A stretch of 13,110 bases of DNA from Anaerolineae bacterium (lineage in GTDB: Bacteria > Chloroflexota > Anaerolineae > B4-G1), in assembly GCA_030612185.1 (NCBI GenBank), contig JAUWOI010000066.1, positions 1-13,110 of the forward strand, read 5' to 3'. A program made the position numbers and the translations under genes. Below the pieces are notes generated by a model. It searched no databases. It had not been told where the DNA came from and worked only from the letters and a program-made list of their open reading frames with translations. Below, in pieces: positions 4,369-10,280 of the stretch (the stretch's first letter is position 1; every line of letters begins with the position of its first letter).

Positions 4369-6891
4369 CTACGGCGTCAATACCAATACCCCCTCCGCAT
4401 CCGCCTCCACGTCCGCCCGCTCCCACAGCATGGGGTGATACTCGATATTGCGCCAGGGGTCAATCATATCGTCGTAGTGGCGGTGATAGGGGTGACCGGA
4501 TTGGCCTGTGGTATGCATTGAGACCGAGCGGGTGAAGTCCTCCAGGTCCACGATCTGGCGCTGGGAGGGGACGCTCCTCAAGGTGTAGGGGTCATTCATG
4601 CTGTAGCCGGTGGCGTTGACCGTGCGGCTGGTGCCATCCACCGGCACTGGCCCTCGGTTAAAGATCGCCTCAATGGGGCCAATGCCGGACTGCCCCAGGC
4701 TCTGGTTTTCGAAGGTGGCGGTGTGCAGGTCGCCCCAACGCCAGCGGGCCATATCTCGCCCCAGCGTCTCGGTCAGTTCCTCCACCGCCCCCTCCAGCGC
4801 CCGCAGCAGGATCTCGTCCCGCGTCTCCACCTCGGGCGTGGTCACGTCGTCGAGCCAGGGGGAGGCCTCGTCCGCCAGGCGATCTCCCAGCGCGACCGTC
4901 ACCGTGCCCCGGGCCCGGCGCAGGAGGTGCTCCCCCAGTTCGTCGCCGAAGGTGAGGTCTACCAGGTGCAGGCGGAAGGCCTCGAAGAGAGCGGCCCCGG
5001 CGCTATCCCGCCCTGACCGCCCGTCCCACGCTCGCAACATCTCTAGCGCCTCCGCCAAGCGGTCTGAGCCCTGCCCTGCCACCGCGAGTACTCGTGGCGG
5101 TGAGCCTGCCGAAGGGTCTGTCGAAGGGAGTACCAACAAATAGGGCAGGACGTCCTCCGCCCAGACAGGGCTGCTATTCCCATGCATGGCCTGTACGTCG
5201 GCCAGTGAGATGGAGGAATCAGCCTCGATCAGTTCCACGATCCGCCGCGCACGGTAGCCAGGGGCCCAGTCCATCGAGATGAAGTGGGGGAAGTCTGGCC
5301 CCACCACGGCGTTGTTGGCGGTGACGATGTATCCCTCCGGCGGGTTGAAGGCGCGGGGCAGTTCGTCGAAGGGAATGTAGTCCACCCACTCGTACTCATC
5401 GGTCCAGCCGGGCACCGGCATGGAACCGTTGCCGGAGGCACGGATAGGGATACGGCCGGGGGCCTGGTAGCCGATGTTGCCCTCCACGTCGGCGTAGACG
5501 AAGTTCTGGCTGGGCACGTCCCAGTACGAAAGCGCCTCCCGGAACTCCTCCCAGTTGCTGGCCCGGTCCAGGAGGACGACGCTGTGCATCATCGTGCTGG
5601 GCTGGAGCGCCGTCCAGGAGAGGGCCAGTGGCTGCCAGCCGAAGGCCCAATCATCCTCGGTGCCACCGGCCACGTCGTTGATGATGGGACCGTGGTTGGT
5701 GATGCGCGCGAATACCACCACCGGCTCCTCCTCTCCAGCGACCTGGATCTCCTCGCGCACGATCTCCATATCCAGCCACTCCCCCTGGTACTCGTACTGG
5801 TTGGGGTTTTCGGGATTGACCCGCTCAATGAACAGGTCCTGTACGTCCGGCCCCAGGTTGGTGACCCCCCAGGCGATGTGGTCGTTGTGGCCGATGATGA
5901 CGCCGGGGTTGCCGGCAAAGGAGAAACCGACCACGTTGTAGGGACAGTCCGGCCCCACCGGATCGCAGTGGAGGCCGATCTCGTACCAGATGGAGGGCAT
6001 CTGTATGCCCAGGTGGGTGTCGTTGGCCAGGAGGGGCGTCCCCGTTTCAGTGCGGTTCCCGGCGATGACCCAGTTGTTGCTCCCCAGGCCTGCCCTGAGC
6101 GAAGCCGAAGGGCCTGTCCCGAGCGAAGCCGAGGGGCCTGCCCCGAGCCCCAGCGCGTGGGCCTCAAAGGCAGCCTCGGGCAGCGCCTGCAGCGTCGCCC
6201 CGGTCAGCGGGTGCGGGACGATGACCGGGGAGTCGTCCGGGTAGGAGGGGATCAGTTCACCCACGGCGGTGGTTCCCAGCCGGGCGGCTATGCGGGCGCG
6301 CAGGAGTTCGGCGTCCATATTGCCACCCAGGTCCCAGGCCATCACCTTGGCCCAGGTGAGAGTGTTGAGGGGGGTCCAGGGCTCTGGCTCGAACTTGACG
6401 CCGGTGAACCCCAGGATGGTGAACTCCAGCCCCAGCCGGCCACGGTGGGTGGAGATGTAACCGTTGACCCCCTCGGCGTAGGCCTCCAGCGCCACCCACG
6501 TCTCGGCGTTCAGCTGCCCCAGTTCCTGAGCGGCGGTGCGGTGCCACCCCAGGGTGCGAATGAAGCGGTCGGAGTCCAGCGCGGATTCACCCAGTATCTC
6601 GGCCAGCCGCCCGGAGCCGATGCGCCGCGAGAACTCCATCTGCCAGAAACGATCCTGGGCGTGGGCGTACCCCTGGGCGAAGAAGAGATCGTGGGTGTTG
6701 GAGGCGTAGACGTGGGGGACGCCCCAACTATCGCGGGTGATGGTCACCTCTGCCTGCAGACCGTCCACCCGGATCGTGCCATTGGTCTTGGGCCAGGGGC
6801 GGCGCACGGTGAAGAGACCGTAGCCTCCGATCAGCCCCAACACCAGCACGACGACGGCGATTACAGCGATGATCCTGGACAATGTGCGCAT
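4369..6891 (-). CDS. Penicillin acylase family (S45, Ntn-hydrolase) membrane-anchored amidase
   Basis: An 840-residue self-processing Ntn hydrolase that would cleave amides or N-acyl compounds outside the cytoplasmic membrane; the true substrate is unknown (penicillin, acyl-homoserine lactone and other acylases share the fold). The ATG at 6889-6891 has AGGAGG six bases upstream; an earlier in-frame start at 6915 lacks this. Residues 6-27 form a signal anchor. The alpha chain shows TRDSWGVPHVYA, FFAQGYAHAQDRFWQME, RRIGSGRLAEILGE and LEAYAEGVNGYI. The beta chain begins at SNNWVIAG, catalytic Ser271 after autoprocessing, followed by TPLLANDTHLGI, GNPGVIIGHNDHIAWGVTN and the C-terminal SGHPYHRHYDDM and EYHPMLWERADVEA. 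Two dispersed-repeat insertions sit in frame, one in the spacer just before Ser271. The S41 gene follows after 43 bases. Confidence 0.92.
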   Translation of the reverse strand: MRTLSRIIAVIAVVVLVLGLIGGYGLFTVRRPWPKTNGTIRVDGLQAEVTITRDSWGVPHVYASNTHDLFFAQGYAHAQDRFWQMEFSRRIGSGRLAEILGESALDSDRFIRTLGWHRTAAQELGQLNAETWVALEAYAEGVNGYISTHRGRLGLEFTILGFTGVKFEPEPWTPLNTLTWAKVMAWDLGGNMDAELLRARIAARLGTTAVGELIPSYPDDSPVIVPHPLTGATLQALPEAAFEAHALGLGAGPSASLGTGPSASLRAGLGSNNWVIAGNRTETGTPLLANDTHLGIQMPSIWYEIGLHCDPVGPDCPYNVVGFSFAGNPGVIIGHNDHIAWGVTNLGPDVQDLFIERVNPENPNQYEYQGEWLDMEIVREEIQVAGEEEPVVVFARITNHGPIINDVAGGTEDDWAFGWQPLALSWTALQPSTMMHSVVLLDRASNWEEFREALSYWDVPSQNFVYADVEGNIGYQAPGRIPIRASGNGSMPVPGWTDEYEWVDYIPFDELPRAFNPPEGYIVTANNAVVGPDFPHFISMDWAPGYRARRIVELIEADSSISLADVQAMHGNSSPVWAEDVLPYLLVLPSTDPSAGSPPRVLAVAGQGSDRLAEALEMLRAWDGRSGRDSAGAALFEAFRLHLVDLTFGDELGEHLLRRARGTVTVALGDRLADEASPWLDDVTTPEVETRDEILLRALEGAVEELTETLGRDMARWRWGDLHTATFENQSLGQSGIGPIEAIFNRGPVPVDGTSRTVNATGYSMNDPYTLRSVPSQRQIVDLEDFTRSVSMHTTGQSGHPYHRHYDDMIDPWRNIEYHPMLWERADVEADAEGVLVLTP
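5080..5136. repeat. Dispersed palindromic repeat cluster inside the acylase gene
   Basis: A near-perfect palindrome CCACCGCGAGTACTCGTGGC starts at 5080. It is followed directly by CCTGCCGAAGGGTCTGTCGAAGGG-type units (about 5105-5130, key words GCCGAAGGG and GTCGAAGGG). The latter resemble the short CCTGAGC..CGAAGGG dispersed repeats also seen at 6089-6151. In the protein it encodes a Ser/Pro/Gly-rich loop (PSTDPSAGSPPR). Confidence 0.5.
6089..6151. repeat. 24-base tandem dispersed repeat inserted in frame in the acylase spacer peptide
   Basis: Two 24-base units (6089-6112 and 6113-6136), each built as CCTG(C/T)CC(T/C)GAGCGAAG CCGA(A/G)GGG, are followed by a partial third unit. On the coding strand they encode the eight-residue period GPSASLGT, GPSASLRA. 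Because 24 is a multiple of three the frame is kept. The insertion ends eight bases before the codon of the catalytic Ser, within the linker that Ntn hydrolases of this family excise during maturation. Confidence 0.75.
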
Positions 6892-6918
6892 GGTTCTCCT
6901 CCTTATCGTGGTCACTCC

Positions 6919-7101
6919 TCACGTTACTTCCGCCTCCACCCTTACCCCACCAAACTCCTCCCGCAGCATCACCGCCAGTTGGTCCAGCACCCGCTGGCGG
7001 CACTCGACGGCCAGGGCCAGGCAGGCCCCCAGCTCGTCCCGCCGCAGGTTCTCGACAGCGCGCTGGGGAAAGACGAGTTTCAGCAGCCCCGCATTTGCCA
7101 A
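6919..7101 (-). pseudogene. Short C-terminal gene remnant, possibly of a BrxL/Lon-like protein
   Basis: An open frame of 60 codons between the acylase gene and the first paralogue. It is bounded upstream by an in-frame TAG and has only a TTG as possible start, with no ribosome-binding site. The translation (GLLKLVFP early, then DELGACLALAVECRQRVLDQ and EEFGGVRVEAEV) is strongly protein-like and codon use is GC3-rich. From memory it resembles the extreme C-terminus of Lon-related proteins such as BrxL, but this is uncertain. I read it as the surviving tail of a deleted gene. It could be a small real gene. Confidence 0.35.
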
Positions 7102-7112
7102 CGACTACTTGC

Positions 7113-8021
7113 CTAATCAGGCCGATCGGGGTAAAAGTCTATCACCTTCTGCCCCTCCACCTGGGAAAGCGCCGCCGCCCGGCCCTTCACGGCCTCGGGC
7201 GCGATGGTCACACCGGTGACCTGCGCCACCGTTTGAGTGAGCGCTTCCAGCGGTAAGGCCAACCCAACCAGCGTGCGTGACTCCTCCAGGGTGAAGCGTG
7301 CCCCGCCGGGACCATAGGCCCAGTCCCCTTTAGCCGGGTCCCACACCAGGAAGTAGGTCGCGTACTCCCCACTGGAAGGATCATAGTAGGCGGCGACGGC
7401 CACCTCCATTCCCAGGTCGGGGTTGATACGGGACGAGCCCACCGGCCGGCCAGTCTCGACGTCGCCGTCCAGATCAAGTGCGAAGAGCCATTCCGTGTAC
7501 CCCGCCGGCGGATCAGGAACTGGCTCGTAGAGGGCGATCCATAGCAGCACTTCCTCCTCGGTGGCCCATTCGGCCAATGCCGCTGGCACCCCTTCGGTGG
7601 GCTGAAACACCACTCGCAGGTCGGCGTCTACGCTGGCAACGCGGATGTCCACGCCACCGGGAACTCCCTCGACCGGGTCTCCGCTCTCGTAGATACCCAC
7701 GTCGCCCTGGGGGTCGGCTGGCGGGGCAGGGGAGGGCTCCGATGTCGGGGGCGGTATCGGTATCGCTGTTTCGGTTGGTGGGGGAGTGTCCATCGGCGCT
7801 GGCGTGAGCGACGCTGTGGGAGTCACTGGCGCAACAGTAGCCGGTGAGGTGACAGTTGGAGTTGGCTCTGGCGCAGACGGAAACAACCTGCTTACAGCCA
7901 GTGCTGCCCCAACACACAAGGCGAGAACGGTCAGGCCGAATAACACCAGCAAGGCTACTTTCCTACGGCGCTCCCGCTTATCCTCCCATCGTGCGACTTT
8001 GAGAGTCGGCTTTCTTCTCAT
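7113..8021 (-). CDS. Membrane-anchored protein with Pro/Thr linker and unknown C-terminal beta domain (paralogue 1)
   Basis: A 302-residue protein of unknown function. The layout is a basic cytoplasmic N-terminus (residues 1-21), one transmembrane segment (VALLVLFGLTVLALCVGAAL, 22-41), a linker of about 60 residues rich in Pro and Thr, and a C-terminal domain of about 190 residues. The domain starts DPQGDVGIYESGDPVEGVPG, contains FALDLDGDVETG (a DxDGD loop, possibly Ca-binding) and ends QKVIDFYPDRPD. The alternating pattern suggests a secreted beta-sandwich, reminiscent of DOMON/CBM9-like domains, but I recognise no family. The start ATG has GAGG about six bases upstream. The gene is a tandem paralogue of 8133-9068, with most divergence in the linker. 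Confidence 0.8.
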   Translation of the reverse strand: MRRKPTLKVARWEDKRERRRKVALLVLFGLTVLALCVGAALAVSRLFPSAPEPTPTVTSPATVAPVTPTASLTPAPMDTPPPTETAIPIPPPTSEPSPAPPADPQGDVGIYESGDPVEGVPGGVDIRVASVDADLRVVFQPTEGVPAALAEWATEEEVLLWIALYEPVPDPPAGYTEWLFALDLDGDVETGRPVGSSRINPDLGMEVAVAAYYDPSSGEYATYFLVWDPAKGDWAYGPGGARFTLEESRTLVGLALPLEALTQTVAQVTGVTIAPEAVKGRAAALSQVEGQKVIDFYPDRPD

Positions 8022-8061
8022 GATGGCCTCACTTTCATAATGGTCTCACTGGCTACTACTC

Positions 8062-8124
8062 AGGTGCAACGCACTTCTGCTGGACGAAATCACTGAAACG
8101 GCAAGAAACAAGTGCGTTGCACCT
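8062..8124. repeat. 63-base inverted repeat between the two paralogues
   Basis: AGGTGCAACGCACTT (8062-8076) is the exact reverse complement of AAGTGCGTTGCACCT (8110-8124), with a 33-base loop. It occupies the intergenic space between the stop of the upstream paralogue and the start of the next gene. There is no flanking T-run, so it is not a standard terminator. It could be a small dispersed repeat or a processing hairpin. Confidence 0.7.
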
Positions 8125-8132
8125 TATCGGAC

Positions 8133-9068
8133 CTAGTCGGGCCGGTCGGGGTAGAAGTCTATCACCTTCTGTCCCCCTGCGTAGGATTGCACCGCCACCC
8201 GACCCTTCACATCCCCAGGCACGAGCGTCATGCCGGTGGTCTGTTCCACGTTTTCTGTCAGAGTCTCCAGCGGCAGGGCCAGCCCGATCAGTGTGCGCGC
8301 CTCATCCAGGACAAAGCGAGGCTTATCAGGCTTCGACACCAGGGCCAGTCTTGCCTGATCCCACACCAGCAAGTAGGGCTCGTACTCTCCGCTGGCATCG
8401 TTGTATGAGACACCGATGGCTACCTCGTACCCCAGGTCAGGGTTGACGCGAACTGCACCCGCCGGGCGGCCGGTGGCCACGTCCCCGTCCAGATCCAGCA
8501 CGAAGACCCAGTCAATGAACACCGTTGGTGGATCGGGGACCGGATCGTAGAGGGCGATCCACAGCAGCACCTCGTCCTCGGTGGCCCATTCAGCCAATGC
8601 CGCTGGCACCCCTGCGGCAGGCTGCAGCACCACTCGCAGGTCGGCGCCCACGCTGGCGGCACGGATGTCCACGCCACCAGGAACTCCCTCGACCGGGTTT
8701 CCACTCTCGTAGGTGCCCACATCGCCCTGGGGATCGGACAGCGGAGTGGGGGAGGGTTCTGGTGTCGGTGTGACGGGTGGAGTGGGCATGGATGTCGGTG
8801 TTTGGGTTGGTGTGGGAGTGTCCGCCGGTCTTGGCGTGATCATCACAACAACTGGTGCTGTGGCAGTTGGCGTGGGTATCACTGCGGAAGTCATCGGCAC
8901 AACAACAGCCGGTGATGTGGCAATTGGCATTGGCTCTGGCGTGGGCCGAAATAACCTGCGTACAGCCAACGCCGCTCCAACACACAAGACGAGGACGATG
9001 AGCCCGAATACCATCATCCAGACTACTTTTGTACGCTGTTTGGCCATTAAGTCGGGATATTCGCGCAT
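8133..9068 (-). CDS. Membrane-anchored protein with Pro/Thr linker and unknown C-terminal beta domain (paralogue 2)
   Basis: An unrecognised protein of about 311 residues with the same architecture as paralogue 1. It has a short cytoplasmic tail, a transmembrane helix (VWMMVFGLIVLVLCVGAALAV), a longer low-complexity linker of PTPTxTP type (about 75 residues), then the shared domain beginning DPQGDVGTYESGNPVEGVPG and ending QKVIDFYPDRPD. The DxDGD loop is kept (VLDLDGDVATG). The domains align almost without gaps and share most residues, while the linkers are unalignable, so the pair arose by tandem duplication followed by rapid linker change. The ATG at 9066-9068 has GGAG five bases upstream; a GTG two codons earlier and an ATG at 9047 are less well supported. 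Confidence 0.8.
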   Translation of the reverse strand: MREYPDLMAKQRTKVVWMMVFGLIVLVLCVGAALAVRRLFRPTPEPMPIATSPAVVVPMTSAVIPTPTATAPVVVMITPRPADTPTPTQTPTSMPTPPVTPTPEPSPTPLSDPQGDVGTYESGNPVEGVPGGVDIRAASVGADLRVVLQPAAGVPAALAEWATEDEVLLWIALYDPVPDPPTVFIDWVFVLDLDGDVATGRPAGAVRVNPDLGYEVAIGVSYNDASGEYEPYLLVWDQARLALVSKPDKPRFVLDEARTLIGLALPLETLTENVEQTTGMTLVPGDVKGRVAVQSYAGGQKVIDFYPDRPD

Positions 9069-9229
9069 GACCACTCCACTTCATAGCGGAACTTGTCAAT
9101 TCTTTCTGCACTCACCATCTCTCCCCCTACTCGCTCCTAAGCCGACACACCTCCGCATCCACGCAGGTCTCGTCCACAGGGTAGAAACAGCGATGGACAT
9201 CCTTGTACTCCCTCTCGCCAGTTGGTGCT

Positions 9230-9238
9230 ATTGTAGCA
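9230..9238 (-). promoter_or_regulatory. Possible extended -10 promoter element upstream of paralogue 2
   Basis: On the minus strand TGC is directly followed by TACAAT (9235-9230), an extended -10 pattern. No good -35 lies 16-18 bases upstream (TACCCT at 17). A start here would give paralogue 2 a leader of roughly 155 bases. Confidence 0.3.
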
Positions 9239-9269
9239 CAGAAGTTGATTGGAGGGTAGTTCAACGCGA

Positions 9270-9301
9270 AAGCGGCGTGCTCTTCAGAGAACACGCCGCT
9301 T
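9270..9301 (-). terminator. Hairpin just downstream of RNase P RNA, terminator-like
   Basis: AAGCGGCGTG (9301-9292 on the minus strand) pairs perfectly with CACGCCGCTT (9279-9270) over a 12-base loop, starting ten bases after the rnpB 3' end. The downstream bases TCGCGTTG are not a proper T-run, so it may stop transcription weakly or mark a 3' processing site. Confidence 0.5.
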
Positions 9302-9310
9302 CGTTGCACC

Positions 9311-9796
9311 CAAGCCGGCCGATAAGCCGGGTTTTGTCGTGGGCGATCATCTATCTAGGACGGCGGTTGCCCGCCGCCTCTAGCGACCTACCCGGGACTC
9401 GGACGGGGCGGGCCGCCCCGCGCCCGCCGAAGCGGGTCTCGTCCCTGCTTGGCCTTGCTCCCGGTGGGGGTTGCCTGGCCGCCGCTGTCACCAGCGACGC
9501 CGGTGGTCTCTTACACCACCTTTTCACCCTTACTAGGTTGGTAGATTGGTAGATTAGGAAACTGGTAAATTGGGAGATCGGCAGTCCGTGGGGCAGGAGA
9601 CCAATCTACCAATTTACCAATGTACCAACCCACCAATCTACCAACCTAGCGGTCTGCTTTTCTGTGGCCCTTTTCCGTCGGGTCACCCCGCCTGGGTGTT
9701 ACCCAGCACTGTGCCCTATGGAGCCCGGACTTTCCTCCCCCTGTGGGGTCGGTCAGGAGACCGGCTCCCACAAGCGGCGACCGCCTGGCCGACTTG
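9311..9796 (-). ncRNA. rnpB: RNase P RNA (bacterial type A-like) with enlarged P12
   Basis: Catalytic RNA of ribonuclease P, which removes 5' leaders from tRNA precursors. Read on the minus strand it has the universal blocks in order: CAAGTCGGCC (P1 5' strand, 9796-9787), GAGGAAAGTCCGGGCTC near 9736-9720, ATAGGGCACAGTGCTGGGTA, ACAGAAAAGCAGACCG, GTAAGGGTGAAAAGG, GGGAGCAAGGCCAAGCAGG, AGATGATCGCCCACGACA, AAACCCGGCTTATCGG and the closing P1 strand GGCCGGCTTG (9320-9311). At about 486 bases it is longer than typical bacterial RNAs (roughly 350-400); the excess is an expanded P12 arm at 9533-9649 made of dispersed repeats. A promoter lies directly upstream and a hairpin downstream. Confidence 0.96.
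9533..9649 (-). repeat. Repeat-built P12 extension inside RNase P RNA
   Basis: CTAGGTTGGTAGATTGGT (9533-9550) and its exact complement ACCAATCTACCAACCTAG (9632-9649) bound a 117-base arm. Inside them GGTAAATTGG pairs with CCAATTTACC. The segment occupies the P12 position, between GCAGACCG and the GTAAGGGTGAAAAGG block. Multiple units of the form CCAATNTACC are shared with the wtpA leader (22 identical bases at 436-457 and 9600-9621). Confidence 0.85.
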
Positions 9797-9808
9797 GACG
9801 CCAATTGT

Positions 9809-9836
9809 ATGATAACATACTGTCAGTGGGTGTCAA
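9809..9836 (-). promoter_or_regulatory. rnpB: rnpB promoter
   Basis: On the minus strand a perfect -35 TTGACA (9836-9831), 16 bases of spacer, and -10 TATCAT (9814-9809), placing the start within a few bases of the mature 5' end at 9796. The stop codon TGA of the upstream gene is contained in the -35 hexamer. Confidence 0.75.
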
Positions 9837-10267
9837 GGGGTGTTCTCCTCCTGCTGCCCAAACCGCCGCCGGAGTTCACCTGCCGCCAGGTCGCCGGCTG
9901 CCTCGACCACTTTACCCAGGATGGGGTTGACCAGCAGCGAGGTCACACTGCCGGCGACGGAGGGTAGATGCTCGACGAACCAGTCCCGCACCCGTTCTAT
10001 CGTACTCAGGTCGGGCTCCTTGGCGGTAGTCACCTGCTCCAGTGTGTCCACCTGTGCCTGCGCCTCGTCCGCCAGTTCGGGCGAGGCCTCGGCTGCCACG
10101 CGCTCCTGCAGGTCGGCGAACAGAGCGCGCAGCGCCTCCAGATCCGCCGCCGTCACCCCTCGCGCATCCCAAGACTCGACGATGATGTCGCCCTTGCCGG
10201 TGTGCACCGGCCCACTCACCGACCCAATGTGGACCTCGAAGGTATCACCCGTGTGCTGTTTGGTCAT
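9833..10267 (-). CDS. VHTGxGDI-motif protein, third gene of the operon, function unknown
   Basis: A 144-residue soluble protein that I cannot assign to a named family. The N-terminus carries FEVHIGSVSGPVHTGKGDII, a short beta motif shared with the first gene of the operon. Next comes a helical segment (ADLEALRALFADLQERVAAE and onward, with a TLEQVTTAKEPDLSTIERV turn). A more hydrophobic C-terminal region follows (VAGSVTSLLVNPILGKVVEA) and the protein ends in a polar tail. This pattern resembles the helical effector-associated modules found beside NTPase/effector proteins in Chloroflexota, an impression from memory. The start ATG has AAGGAGG five bases upstream; longer frames to 10342 overlap the preceding gene. 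It begins 13 bases after gene B and its stop lies in the rnpB -35 box. Confidence 0.78.
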   Translation of the reverse strand: MTKQHTGDTFEVHIGSVSGPVHTGKGDIIVESWDARGVTAADLEALRALFADLQERVAAEASPELADEAQAQVDTLEQVTTAKEPDLSTIERVRDWFVEHLPSVAGSVTSLLVNPILGKVVEAAGDLAAGELRRRFGQQEENTP

Positions 10268-10280
10268 CGTTCCTCCTTGC

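Larger units (their letters stand above)
9127..9309 (-). other. Possible small Cys-containing ORF or gene remnant
   Basis: An open frame ending at 9127 whose last 29 residues look protein-like (REYKDVHRCFYPVDETCVDA, then EVCRLRSE; three Cys) with GC-rich third positions. No convincing start exists: candidates are GTG at 9309 and TTG at 9264, without a clear Shine-Dalgarno. The first part overlaps the hairpin behind rnpB. It may be the tail of a lost gene, or chance. Confidence 0.22.

Noticed and set aside
6892..6915. Start of the acylase eight codons upstream at 6915
   Set aside because: The AGGAGG site lies between this codon and the ATG at 6891 and is correctly spaced only for the latter.
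5284..7116. A 610-codon open frame on the plus strand, opposite the acylase gene
   Set aside because: It is antisense to a gene with clear family motifs throughout, and its translation is Gly/Val/His/Pro-rich low-complexity sequence typical of the reverse frame of GC-rich coding DNA.
9096..9200. 34-codon minus-strand ORF starting at 9200 with GGAG upstream
   Set aside because: Arg/Trp-rich composition with no coding signature; the overlapping frame ending at 9127 looks more protein-like.
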